Shown piece by piece: positions 1-8,775 of a stretch of DNA of 59,890 nucleotides. The notes below the pieces were generated by a model. The model saw nothing but the letters and a program-made list of their open reading frames with translations, made no database searches and was not told where the DNA came from. The translations under genes were made by a program, and so were the position numbers. The first letter of the stretch is position 1. Each line of letters opens with the position of its first letter. The stretch comes from Lachnospiraceae bacterium (GTDB lineage Bacteria > Bacillota > Clostridia > Lachnospirales > Lachnospiraceae): positions 1-59,890 of the forward strand of contig SFEV01000009.1 in the NCBI GenBank assembly GCA_004557975.1, in the 5' to 3' direction.

Positions 1-154
1 CTGCGAAAAAGTTTTTCTTATATTTTACACTATCCTTTGGGAATCCACATGAAATCAGCACATTTTGTGCGAATTATTTTTACCTTTCAGAACTGTTTTC
101 CTGATGTATTTTCCACATTCCTGCAGGATACTGTTCACGTGCCACGCCATGTAA

Positions 155-232
155 GCCACAGACCGCCTGTTTACACAGGCTATTCGCTGCTGCGCAGCTC
201 CTGTCTGTGGCTGATGTGCATCCCGCACATCA
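155..232. other. Highly structured intergenic element (three-way junction plus hairpin)
   Basis: An 8-bp outer stem (155-162 with 204-211, GCCACAGA/TCTGTGGC) encloses two hairpins (165-180, GCCTG/CAGGC; 186-198, GCTGC/GCAGC). A second perfect 8-bp hairpin follows directly (212-219 with 225-232). The pairings are read directly from the sequence. The element lies beyond the terminator of the mmsB operon, so on the minus strand it would belong to a transcript running off the left edge. I do not recognise it as a known riboswitch. It could be a leader, a small RNA or a repeat element. Confidence 0.45.
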
Positions 233-247
233 CAGAAAATGAAAATT

Positions 248-287
248 CAGCCCTCTGCGAATCAGAGCACTGTTTCGCGGAGGGCTG
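248..287 (-). terminator. Rho-independent terminator of the sugar ABC operon
   Basis: Inverted repeat with arms 248-261 and 274-287 (CAGCCCTC and GCGAA paired with their complements, one internal mismatch) and a 12-nt loop. On the minus strand the stem is followed by an AATTTTCATTTTC tail. It starts 24 bases past the mmsB stop codon, which fits the end of the chvE-mmsA-mmsB unit. Confidence 0.8.
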
Positions 288-310
288 TTTCATGTCAAAA
301 CGAATTTCGA

Positions 311-1486
311 TTAATTTGATTTCTTCTTACTTACCACATCAAAGATAACGGCTGCCAGAAGCACAAGGCCCTTTACTACCTTCTGCATATTCTGGTCTGT
401 ACCCATGATGGACATACCCTGGTTGATGATACCCATCAGAACGGCACCGATGATAACGCCGGGAACTGTTCCGACACCGCCGTATGCAGAAGCACCGCCG
501 ATGAAGCAGGAGCCGATGGCATCCATCTCATAGTTCTGGCCGTATGTCGGCTGAGCGGAAGTCATACGCGCGATGGTCAGCATACCTGCAAGTGCAGCCA
601 GGAAGCCCATGTTTGTGTATGCGATAAAGTAAACCATATCAGTATTGATACCAGACAGCTTCGTAGCCTTTTCATTGCCTCCCACTGCGTAGAAGTAACG
701 TCCGACAGTTGTCTTGCTGGTGATATAGCCGTATACAAGGACAACAACCAGTACCCATACGAGAGAGGTAGGAATACCTTTGTGCTGTGCCAGCTTGTAG
801 GAAACAAACAGGATCACTGCACAGATGACTGCAACCTTTGCATACATTGCAGCTACATTTCCTGTCTCATAGCCCTTCTTTACACGGTTCATATGTCCGC
901 GCACTGTCACGAGAATGTAAATCACACATGCTATGATACCTGCTGCCATTGCAACGCGGTTCAGCCCTTCTCCGCCGCCGAGGAAATCCGGAACGTAGCA
1001 GTTTGCGCCGCCGCCGAACAGCTTGATGAACATTTCCGACTTGATCGGAAGTGTCTTGCCGCCCAGCACCACGTTGGAAAGTCCACGGAATACAAGCATG
1101 CCTGACAGTGTGGTGATGAAAGGCGGGATACGCAGGAATGCGATCCAGAATGCCTGCCATGCTCCGATCAGAGCGCCGATCAGAAGCATCAGAATCACTG
1201 CAACGCCGTCCGGAAGTCCCACATTTTCCATAAGGACACCGCCCACAGCGCCGACAAAGCAGACAACAGAACCTACGGAAAGGTCGATGTTACCTCCGGT
1301 CAGGATACACAGGAGCATACCGGTAGCCAGGACAAACACGTATGCATTCTGTGAAATCAGGTTTGTAATATTCTGCGGAAGCAGGATCTTTCCCTGCGTT
1401 CCCCAGGTAAAGAACAGGGTGACAAGCACCAGAACAATTACCATTGTATACTTCTGTATAAATACTTTTACTTTTGCACTATCCAT
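311..1486 (-). CDS. mmsB: Multiple-monosaccharide ABC transporter, permease (MmsB/GguB type)
   Basis: Inner-membrane permease of a sugar importer with 391 residues, the usual length for MmsB/GguB. It is almost wholly hydrophobic with about ten membrane segments. It carries the signature of the RbsC/XylH permease family, TGGNIDLSVGS near residue 65, and a glycine-rich EAA-like loop (FIGGASAYGGVGTVPG) near residue 335. The start ATG is preceded by AAAGGAG at good spacing. It sits 13 bases downstream of the ATPase gene and is last in the operon, before a terminator. Substrate cannot be read from the permease. Neighbouring pentose genes suggest arabinose, xylose or galactose (inference). Confidence 0.88.
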   Translation of the reverse strand: MDSAKVKVFIQKYTMVIVLVLVTLFFTWGTQGKILLPQNITNLISQNAYVFVLATGMLLCILTGGNIDLSVGSVVCFVGAVGGVLMENVGLPDGVAVILMLLIGALIGAWQAFWIAFLRIPPFITTLSGMLVFRGLSNVVLGGKTLPIKSEMFIKLFGGGANCYVPDFLGGGEGLNRVAMAAGIIACVIYILVTVRGHMNRVKKGYETGNVAAMYAKVAVICAVILFVSYKLAQHKGIPTSLVWVLVVVLVYGYITSKTTVGRYFYAVGGNEKATKLSGINTDMVYFIAYTNMGFLAALAGMLTIARMTSAQPTYGQNYEMDAIGSCFIGGASAYGGVGTVPGVIIGAVLMGIINQGMSIMGTDQNMQKVVKGLVLLAAVIFDVVSKKKSN

Positions 1487-1499
1487 TACTTACTCTCCT

Positions 1500-3035
1500 T
1501 TACTTGGCACTTGATTTTAAGATACATGCCATGATCTTCTCCTGGGATGCCTCCTTCTGTGTCAGTTCTCCTGCGATGCGTCCCTCATTCATAACGTAGA
1601 TACGGTCAGACATGCCGAGAACCTCCGGAAGCTCAGAGGAAATCATAATTACCGACTTTCCGGCAGCTACCAGATCGTTGATAATGCAGTAAATCTCGTA
1701 CTTGGCACCGACATCAATACCTCTTGTGGGTTCATCAAGAATCAGAACATCAGGATCCGCAAACATCCACTTCGCCAGAAGCACCTTCTGCTGGTTGCCG
1801 CCGCTTAAGTTCCCGACATTCTGTTCTACGGTCGGACACTTTGTTTTCAGCTTTCCTTTATACTCAACGGCTACGGCATACTCTTTATCCTTGTCGATGA
1901 TTCCGTGATCGCTGACTGCTTCCAGATTTGCAAGAGTCGTATTGATCTTAATCGGATTGCTCAGAATCAGGCCGTCCCCCTTACGATCCTCCGTCACGTA
2001 GGCAATCTTGTGCTGAATTGCCTCCTTTGCGTTCTTCAGGTGCACTTCTTTGCCGTTCAGCAGAAGAGTTCCGCTGATGCTGCTTCCGTAGCTGCGTCCG
2101 AATATGCTCTTTGCCAGCTCCGTACGGCCAGCGCCCATCAGGCCGGAGATACCTACTACTTCTCCCTTATGTACCTTGATGGATACGTTGTCCACCACCT
2201 TGCGCTCCGTGTAAAGAGGATGGTGCACGGTCCAGTTCTTCACTTCCATGTTGACAGCGCCGATCTTCACACCGGGACGTTTCGGGAATCGGTCGGCAAT
2301 CTCACGTCCTACCATGCCTTTGATGATCCGGTCCTCCGTGAATTCATCCACACCCTTGGTCAGCGTCTCAATGGTGGATCCGTCACGGATAACGGTAATC
2401 TTGTCTGCCACATAAGATACCTCATTCAGCTTATGAGAAATGATAATACATGTCATTCCTTCTTTTTTGAATTTCAGCAGCAGATCCAGCAGAGCTTTCG
2501 AATCTGTCTCGTTCAGGGATGAGGTAGGCTCATCCAGGATCAGAAGCTTCGCGTTCTTTGCAAGCGCCTTTGCAATTTCCACAAGCTGCTGCTTGCCTGT
2601 ACCGATGTCCTTGATCAGTGTCCTGGAGGACTCCTTCAGTCCCACCTGTTTCATATATTTTTCTGCCTCGCCGTACGTATCGTCCCAGTTGATGGCAGCC
2701 TTCTTTCCACGTTCATTTCCCAGGAACATGTTCTCGCCGATGGACATATACGGAATCAGCGCAAGCTCCTGATGGATAATAACAATTCCTTTTTCCTCGC
2801 TGTCTTTGATTTTGTGAAATTTACATATCTCACCGTTATAAACGATGTCTCCCTCATACGTGCCATACGGATATACACCGGAGAGCACATTCATCAGGGT
2901 GGATTTTCCGGCTCCGTTCTCACCGACAAGCGCATGGATTTCTCCCTCTTCCACCTGAAGATTTACGTTGTCAAGCGCCTTCACGCCAGGGAATGTTTTG
3001 GTGATATTCTTCATTTCCAACAGTATCTTTGCCAA
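1500..3035 (-). CDS. mmsA: Multiple-monosaccharide ABC transporter, duplicated ATP-binding protein
   Basis: ATPase of about 511 residues with two fused nucleotide-binding domains, as in the RbsA/XylG/MmsA family. The first half has Walker A GENGAGKS, a degenerate signature (GTGKQQ) and LILDEPTSSL. The second half has GLMGAGRTE in place of a full Walker A, signature LSGGNQQ and LILDEPTRGID. The degenerate second P-loop is normal for this family. I chose the TTG at 3035 (MAKILLEMKN) because GGAGGG lies 7 bases upstream. A longer reading from the TTG at 3050 would start on that ribosome site. It couples ATP hydrolysis to sugar uptake through MmsB. Confidence 0.9.
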   Translation of the reverse strand: MAKILLEMKNITKTFPGVKALDNVNLQVEEGEIHALVGENGAGKSTLMNVLSGVYPYGTYEGDIVYNGEICKFHKIKDSEEKGIVIIHQELALIPYMSIGENMFLGNERGKKAAINWDDTYGEAEKYMKQVGLKESSRTLIKDIGTGKQQLVEIAKALAKNAKLLILDEPTSSLNETDSKALLDLLLKFKKEGMTCIIISHKLNEVSYVADKITVIRDGSTIETLTKGVDEFTEDRIIKGMVGREIADRFPKRPGVKIGAVNMEVKNWTVHHPLYTERKVVDNVSIKVHKGEVVGISGLMGAGRTELAKSIFGRSYGSSISGTLLLNGKEVHLKNAKEAIQHKIAYVTEDRKGDGLILSNPIKINTTLANLEAVSDHGIIDKDKEYAVAVEYKGKLKTKCPTVEQNVGNLSGGNQQKVLLAKWMFADPDVLILDEPTRGIDVGAKYEIYCIINDLVAAGKSVIMISSELPEVLGMSDRIYVMNEGRIAGELTQKEASQEKIMACILKSSAK

Positions 3036-3063
3036 AATTGATCCCTCCAAAAATAATCAAACA

Positions 3064-3089
3064 ACAGGCGGGCGAAAGGGCCCGCCTGT
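3064..3089 (-). promoter_or_regulatory. Intercistronic hairpin between chvE-like gene and mmsA
   Basis: Perfect 10-bp stem (ACAGGCGGGC 3064-3073 with 3080-3089) and a 6-nt loop, located between the binding-protein stop and the mmsA ribosome site, with only a broken T tract after it. Such hairpins usually stabilise the 3' end of, or partly terminate after, the abundant binding-protein message, giving more binding protein than ATPase. That role here is inference. Confidence 0.6.
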
Positions 3090-3112
3090 AAAATTATCTG
3101 TTCTGAAAAACC

Positions 3113-4174
3113 TTACTGGATCTGATCCTCTGTGTAGTATCCGGAGTCGATCAGGATTTCTTTGTAGTTGTCAACTGTAACAGCAACCGGCTCGCAAAGG
3201 AAGGACGGGATGATGCCTGTTCCGTTGTCATATGTCTCTGTATCGTTTACCGGAGCCTCTGAACCTGTCATGATAGCGTCAACCATCTCAACAACCTTGG
3301 ATGCCAGAGTACGTGTATCCTTGAATACGGACATTGCCTGTGTTCCATCAACGATGTGCGGAACGTTAGCGATATCGCAGTCCTGACCTGTGATGATCGG
3401 GTACTCGCCTGTGTAGTTAGCTGCCAGAGCGTTTACAACACCGAGTGCTGTAGAGTCGTTGGAAGCGAGAACTGCATGAAGCGTTGTGCCGTCTGCATAG
3501 TTGGAAGAAAGGATATTCTCAAATCTTGCCTGTGCTGCGTCTGTTGCCCAGTTGGCTGTAGCAACCTCATCCTTTGTCATCTGGCCTGACGGAACTACCA
3601 GCTTGCCTGCATCGATGTACGGCTGAAGAACGTCCATAGCACCGCCGAAGAAGAAGTTTACGTTGTTGTCGCCCGGGTCACCTGTTACCATCTCAAGGTT
3701 GAACGGTCCGTCCTGATTGTCCAGATCAAGAGCGTCAACGATGTACTGGCCCTGTGTCTTACCTACCAGATAGTTATCAAATGTTGCATAGTAGGAAATG
3801 GCATCTGTATTCATGATCAGACGGTCATAGGAAATAACCGGAATGCCTGCTTCCTTTGCCTGTGCAAGAACTGTTCCGAGAGAATCTCCCTCGATGGAAG
3901 CGATAACGAGAAGCTCATCACCGTTAGCGATCATGTTCTCGATCTGTGAAACCTGTGTAGCTACGTCGTTGCCTGCGAACTGAAGGTCTACTGTGTATCC
4001 TTTTTCCTCGAGCTGAGCCTTCATGTTCTCGCCGTCCTGATTCCATCTCTGAAGATCCTGTGTCGGCATTGCAACACCGATCAGTCCCTTTGACTCCTCA
4101 GCGTTTGCCACTGTTCCGAGAGCTGCTACAGAAAGAGCTGCTGCTGTTGCGATGATAGCGATTTTTCTGTTCAT
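3113..4174 (-). CDS. chvE: Multiple-monosaccharide ABC transporter, substrate-binding protein (ChvE type)
   Basis: Secreted periplasmic-binding-protein-like receptor of 353 residues for the MmsA/MmsB importer. It has an N-terminal signal peptide with a hydrophobic core at residues 5-22 and a likely cleavage at ANA|EE. The body is the type I sugar-binding fold (Peripla_BP_4), with motifs VISYDRLIMNTDAISYYATFD and GQDCDIANV typical of ChvE/XylF. Ribosome site AAGGAGG precedes the ATG. There is no lipobox cysteine, which is odd for a Gram-positive binding protein that must stay at the cell surface. It is the first gene of the chvE-mmsA-mmsB unit, separated from the sensor operon by a terminator. 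Confidence 0.88.
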   Translation of the reverse strand: MNRKIAIIATAAALSVAALGTVANAEESKGLIGVAMPTQDLQRWNQDGENMKAQLEEKGYTVDLQFAGNDVATQVSQIENMIANGDELLVIASIEGDSLGTVLAQAKEAGIPVISYDRLIMNTDAISYYATFDNYLVGKTQGQYIVDALDLDNQDGPFNLEMVTGDPGDNNVNFFFGGAMDVLQPYIDAGKLVVPSGQMTKDEVATANWATDAAQARFENILSSNYADGTTLHAVLASNDSTALGVVNALAANYTGEYPIITGQDCDIANVPHIVDGTQAMSVFKDTRTLASKVVEMVDAIMTGSEAPVNDTETYDNGTGIIPSFLCEPVAVTVDNYKEILIDSGYYTEDQIQ

Positions 4175-4279
4175 AATCTTTTTCCTCCTTTTGATTACGT
4201 ACCTTTTTAAGATGGTTTAAGAATATCACAATCCATTCTGGACATGTTTGCGATCAGCTTCAAATTTTTGATGCAATAA

Positions 4280-4310
4280 AAAAATCTCCCGCAGTCAACA
4301 GGAGATTTTT
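4280..4310 (-). terminator. Terminator after the sugar-sensing operon
   Basis: Stem AAAAATCTCC (4280-4289) with GGAGATTTTT (4301-4310) and an 11-nt loop. On the minus strand it ends in a run of seven T. It lies just past the stop of the lipoprotein gene and about 105 bases before the chvE-like start, so it separates the sensing genes from the importer genes. Confidence 0.85.
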
Positions 4311-4327
4311 GGCACAAGATAGTCCAG

Positions 4328-5521
4328 CTATTTATTTACATTCAGATACACATCTTCCGCTGTGTGGAAATCATCCGCAATCACCGTAGCGTCCATGTTG
4401 TCCTTTGTAACGGCAATGGGCTCAAGGCTGTAGTATGGGACATCGTGGGCACCGTCACTGATCGTCTCCAGACCGTCCATCTCATCCATGACCGGCTTCA
4501 GCCCGGACGGAATCTCATTCTCACCGATCCGCCTCTCTTCCAGCATTTTTTCATATCCCAGTGCGCACGCAAACTCTGCCGCCCTTTCAGCCAGCAGTTC
4601 CACAGGTTTATACACTGTCATGGTCTGCGTACCCTCCACAATCCGCTGGCACGCCAGCAAATCGGCATCCTGTCCCACCAGCGCCACCTTGCCCGCCAGA
4701 CGGTTCTCTGCCAGGGCACGGAACGCCTGGCTTGCCAGATCATCATTGCCGCACATGACGCCGGCCAGGTTGCGCGGAGTCGTTGAAAGTCCCTCCTCCA
4801 CTGCAGCAAAAGCCAGCTCCGCCAGCCAGTTATCGCAGTAGCTTGTATATATCACCTTCAGGTTGCTGTCTTCAATCACCTTCAGGAAGCCGCTCTCCAC
4901 CTGCGATACATTGTGATCGGTGGGTGAACCGTTGATGGCAAAAATATTGCCGCCCTTCGGAATCGCCTTCACAAGTGCTTCGCCCATCAGAGTCCCCACC
5001 ATCTCGTTGTCAAAGGAAATATACAGATCTGTGTCCGCATTCATGACCAGCCGATCATAGGAAATGACCCGGATTTTTTCCTGTTTTGCCTCACGGATTA
5101 CATCGCCAAGCGCTTCTCCGTCCACCGCAATCACAACAATCACATCGACGTTCTTCTTGATAAAATACCGGATCTGGGAAATCTGCTCCTGTACATCACC
5201 GTTGGCCACCTGGACGTTGACCTCCGCGCCGAAATTCTTCGCTGTCAGTTCAAAAAAATCCCGGTCACGCAGCCAGCGTTCGATCACAAACGAGTCAAAG
5301 CTCATACCGATCTGAAGCTTTTCCTGACGCGACGATTCCGATTCCTGCTCCCCCGATGTATCGCGCGCGCAGCCGGCGGTAATCAGTACGGTAATGCTGA
5401 TTACCAGCAGCATAACGGTAAACCTGCAGCATCCTCCTGTATATCCCTGTCCGCAGTTTTCCCGTTCACTTTTTTCCTTTTGCTGATTTTTCTGTTGCCG
5501 TTTCTTCCACCATGTCATCAT
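4328..5521 (-). CDS. Sugar-binding lipoprotein of the sensor cassette
   Basis: Xylose/ribose-type binding protein (Peripla_BP_4 fold) of 397 residues. A long basic N-terminus leads into a hydrophobic stretch at about 35-49 and a lipobox LITAGC with Cys51, so it should be a membrane-anchored lipoprotein. Motifs RVISYDRLVMNADTDLYISFDN and GGNIFAINGSPTDHN match the XylF/ChvE group. It is the last gene in the run after the response regulator, 53 bases downstream. It may feed a transporter, or act as a co-sensor with the kinase, as binding proteins do in XylFII-LytS systems. Which of these it does cannot be read from sequence. Confidence 0.78.
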   Translation of the reverse strand: MMTWWKKRQQKNQQKEKSERENCGQGYTGGCCRFTVMLLVISITVLITAGCARDTSGEQESESSRQEKLQIGMSFDSFVIERWLRDRDFFELTAKNFGAEVNVQVANGDVQEQISQIRYFIKKNVDVIVVIAVDGEALGDVIREAKQEKIRVISYDRLVMNADTDLYISFDNEMVGTLMGEALVKAIPKGGNIFAINGSPTDHNVSQVESGFLKVIEDSNLKVIYTSYCDNWLAELAFAAVEEGLSTTPRNLAGVMCGNDDLASQAFRALAENRLAGKVALVGQDADLLACQRIVEGTQTMTVYKPVELLAERAAEFACALGYEKMLEERRIGENEIPSGLKPVMDEMDGLETISDGAHDVPYYSLEPIAVTKDNMDATVIADDFHTAEDVYLNVNK

Positions 5522-5574
5522 ATATTTCTTCCGTCTCCGTTCGATACTGCTGACTTATGTAATGAGTAAAGGTC

Positions 5575-7179
5575 TTACTGCCCCAGCAGCCGCTCCCTGT
5601 ACTCACTTGGTGTCACATCCTCCTGCTTCTTGAAAATCCGGCTGAAATAATTCGGGTCGCTGTAGCCGGACATGACGCAGATTTCCTTGATGCTGAGCTC
5701 CGGGTTTTTCAGCAGCTCCTTCGCATGGGCAATCCGCACCTTCGTCAGATACTCGATAAAGTTCTCTCCGGACTCCTCCTTAAACAGCTTGCTGAAATAA
5801 TAGGGACTGATATTCACACTCCGTGAGACGTCATCCAGTGACAGTTCTCTGGAGAAGTTCTGGTCAATATACGTCTTTGCCTTTGAGATAACGGTCTCCG
5901 ACTGTTCCTCTCTCTTGGTTGCTATCTTTTTGCATACATCCTCCAGCTTGCCGAGAAACCACTTGCGCAGCGACGGGTAGTCCGGGCATTCCAGTACGCT
6001 CTTCAGGTAATCCTTTCTGGAATGAAAGCCGTATGTCTCGATACCGCCGTTCATAAAGGCCTCCCGCTCCGCCCAGATGACAAACTCCAGGACCTTGAGC
6101 TGGATATCATCACGGTCATCGTAATAGTTGCGTATCATCCAGTCAAAAAACTCATTGGCCGTCTGCTTTGTCCCCGGCCAGTCCGCCTTTGCAATCTGCT
6201 GGAACAGCCTGCGCTCTGTCTCATCCGGGTAATTTCCCAGGTACTGCCCCCGCAGCGTCAGGTCATCCACATGGGCTACGCTGCTGGTGCTCTGGCTCAG
6301 AGCCCTGTATGCCTCCTCATAGGACAGCTTCAGCTCTTCCATTCTGTATATTTTCCCTATGCCTGCCCGAAACCGCGCATCCAGGCGGCTGCCCAGCTTT
6401 CTGGCCATGTTGCGGGCCTGTTCAATGATACGGATACGCTCTGCGTACTCCTGCGTAGCCTCATCACACGGAACGGCAAGCACGATCCGGTTCGTCATGA
6501 TCGGTCCCACAATACACGGGAAAAATTCCTTACAGATCACGCAGCACTCCTGATACATGGTCTGCATTCTGACACTCATGCCCACCGGAGTGGTCAGAAT
6601 CCCTTCGTCGCTGAGCTGTCCGAACTGGATCACCATCACATAGGCGTACTCCTGTCTGATATCCAGGAGCATTTTGTAGTAGGACAGATCACTGGCTCCC
6701 TCCTCCTGGAGAATCATGCTGTTGATCAGACCGTTTTCCACAATCGGAATGACGGTTTCCAGCTTTTCCTGAATCTTCAGATTATCGCTGCGCTTTTTGC
6801 GTTCCTCATCAATGCTGTGCATGGCACGTTCCAGTACCTCCACAACGACGGACCGCTTCACCGGCTTCGTCAGGTACTCCATCACACCGAGGTTGACCGC
6901 CTCCTTCGCATAGTCAAATTTGTCGTATGCGGTGATAATCACAAACCTGGTGGAGCTGTTGAACTGGCGTATCTCACGGATAGCCTGAATTCCGTTGATT
7001 CCCGGCATCTGGATATCCATGAAGGCAATGTCGGGCCGAAAGCTCTCAGCCAGCTCAACCACCGCCCGCCCCGTCTTCGCAAACTCCAGCTCACACTCAT
7101 TGCCGAAATTGCTTGTTATGATATTTTTCAGCGCTTCGCGCATAATTCCTTCATCATCTGCGATCAATACTCTGTACAT
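5575..7179 (-). CDS. YesN-type response regulator, REC plus AraC DNA-binding domain
   Basis: Transcription factor of about 534 residues. The receiver domain covers residues 1-120 with the acidic pair in IADDE, the phosphoryl-acceptor Asp55 in FMDIQMPG and Lys in YLTKPV. A long linker follows. The last 100 residues are an AraC-family double helix-turn-helix (SVNISPYYFSKLFKEE; IKEICVMSGYSDPNYFSRIFKK). I use the ATG at 7179 because it opens the conserved MYRVLIADDE. A GTG at 7200 overlaps the kinase stop. It pairs with the adjacent YesM/LytS kinase and probably activates the sugar importer or catabolic genes. Confidence 0.88.
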   Translation of the reverse strand: MYRVLIADDEGIMREALKNIITSNFGNECELEFAKTGRAVVELAESFRPDIAFMDIQMPGINGIQAIREIRQFNSSTRFVIITAYDKFDYAKEAVNLGVMEYLTKPVKRSVVVEVLERAMHSIDEERKKRSDNLKIQEKLETVIPIVENGLINSMILQEEGASDLSYYKMLLDIRQEYAYVMVIQFGQLSDEGILTTPVGMSVRMQTMYQECCVICKEFFPCIVGPIMTNRIVLAVPCDEATQEYAERIRIIEQARNMARKLGSRLDARFRAGIGKIYRMEELKLSYEEAYRALSQSTSSVAHVDDLTLRGQYLGNYPDETERRLFQQIAKADWPGTKQTANEFFDWMIRNYYDDRDDIQLKVLEFVIWAEREAFMNGGIETYGFHSRKDYLKSVLECPDYPSLRKWFLGKLEDVCKKIATKREEQSETVISKAKTYIDQNFSRELSLDDVSRSVNISPYYFSKLFKEESGENFIEYLTKVRIAHAKELLKNPELSIKEICVMSGYSDPNYFSRIFKKQEDVTPSEYRERLLGQ

Positions 7180-7196
7180 ACTTCTCTCATTTCCCG

Positions 7197-8717
7197 TCAC
7201 ATCTTTTTATTATTCTGATTCAGAAGTTCCCGCGGAATCACGATACGCACCTCTGTTCCCTTATCCGGTCCGTCGCTGTAAATCTGCAGCAGTCCCTTCC
7301 GTCCGAAAAACAGCTCCAGTCTGTTGATCACGTTATCCATACCGATTCCCGTGGAATCCCTGAGGCTGCTGCTCTTGCGCATTCCGCCCTCCAGTATCTC
7401 ACGGATTCTCTCCTGCGTCATACCCTGACCGTTGTCGCTTACGCGAATCACCAGAGCCTGATCCACCGGCTCCACATCAAGCCGGATGCGCCCTTCCCAC
7501 TCCACGTTGCGAATTCCGTGATTGACCGCGTTTTCCACAAGAGGCTGCAGAATCATACTGGGAAGCTGCACATCGTTAAAATACGGCACGATATTTTTTT
7601 CATACTGGATTTCCCCTGCAAAGCGCACGTTCAGAATATAGACGTAGTTGTCCACCGCCTCAATCTCCTCGGCCAGTGTCGTCGTCTCTTCCATCTTGCG
7701 CACATTGTAGCGGAAAAAATCTGCCATTTTCTCCAGAAAAATACTTGTCTTCTCCGCATCCTCCATCATGGCAAGCTGTGCCCCGGCATTCAGGGAATTA
7801 AACAGAAAATGAGGATTAATCTGAGCCTGAAGATATTTAAGCTGTGCATCCTTCAGGTGGGTCTCCATCAGAAGCTCCCTCTCCATCATCTTCTGTTCCT
7901 TCTCCATGCTCTCCTTCGTCCTGGCAATGTACTCACGGATACTGTAAACCATCTTGACGAAGGCGTGGGTAACGACACCCACCTCGTCCTGGTTCCTGCT
8001 GTCATCCAGCTGAATATCAAAATTTCCCTCCGCCACCTGGTTTGCCGATCTGGCCAGCATGCGAAGCGGCTCCGTAATTGTCTGGATCAGCAGCATGAGG
8101 ATCAGCAGATTGACGACCGCCACCGCAACGACGATGGCTGAGCTGACAAACTCCATATAATTCAGAGAGCTCAGCATAATCTGGTAATTGTCCGAATTGT
8201 TCTGAAACTGCAGATTGTTCAGGCGGTCAATCGCCGTCCGGATATACTGATAATTCAGGAACTCCTCATTGTATGCCGCCTTGTACCTCTCTACATTTCG
8301 TCCGCGCTTTGCCTGGATAGTCTCATCTGTCAGTTCCAGATACGTCTCCGACATGCTGCGGATATTCTTTTCCAGAATTTTCATTTCATTGTCCACGGTG
8401 CGGTCGTTCAGCTGTTCCAGCATATCCCGGAACAGCTGCACATTGCGGTAATAATCCTCCAGAGAATCAGAGCTCTTTGTGTTGAGATACTCCAGCACAT
8501 CATCCTGAGTCCCCTCCAGACATTCTGTCAGCTCATTCAGACTGACATTTGTCGCGTACACCTCATCCAGCTGCCGCATGGACCGGTTGATCTCATTGTA
8601 CAGCATGATATTGATCAGGAACATAAAGGCCGCAGTCAGCACGAAGGTGATCAGAAGCTTGGCCCGGATCGACAGCCGCCCGGTCAGCCCCGGCTTTTTC
8701 GGTTCATTTTTTTTCAT
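7197..8717 (-). CDS. YesM/LytS-type sensor histidine kinase
   Basis: Membrane sensor kinase of 506 residues. A first membrane segment near residue 20-40 is followed by an extracytoplasmic helical domain of about 150 residues, a second membrane segment, a HAMP domain (ARSANQVAEGNFDIQL), then the His_kinase domain with phospho-acceptor His in NPHFLFNSLN. The ATPase domain has LVENAVNHGI (N box) and DNGQGM. The ATG at 8717 has GGAGG eight bases upstream. The GTG at 8792 overlaps the preceding gene and has no ribosome site. By analogy with LytS of XylFII-LytS, the helical outer domain would be held by the sugar-binding protein encoded upstream. Confidence 0.88.
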   Translation of the reverse strand: MKKNEPKKPGLTGRLSIRAKLLITFVLTAAFMFLINIMLYNEINRSMRQLDEVYATNVSLNELTECLEGTQDDVLEYLNTKSSDSLEDYYRNVQLFRDMLEQLNDRTVDNEMKILEKNIRSMSETYLELTDETIQAKRGRNVERYKAAYNEEFLNYQYIRTAIDRLNNLQFQNNSDNYQIMLSSLNYMEFVSSAIVVAVAVVNLLILMLLIQTITEPLRMLARSANQVAEGNFDIQLDDSRNQDEVGVVTHAFVKMVYSIREYIARTKESMEKEQKMMERELLMETHLKDAQLKYLQAQINPHFLFNSLNAGAQLAMMEDAEKTSIFLEKMADFFRYNVRKMEETTTLAEEIEAVDNYVYILNVRFAGEIQYEKNIVPYFNDVQLPSMILQPLVENAVNHGIRNVEWEGRIRLDVEPVDQALVIRVSDNGQGMTQERIREILEGGMRKSSSLRDSTGIGMDNVINRLELFFGRKGLLQIYSDGPDKGTEVRIVIPRELLNQNNKKM

Positions 8718-8775
8718 CTGCTCTGCCTCCGTTTCTGCAGCGTACACAGTCCGCGCGGATTCACCGGTCAGCCGG

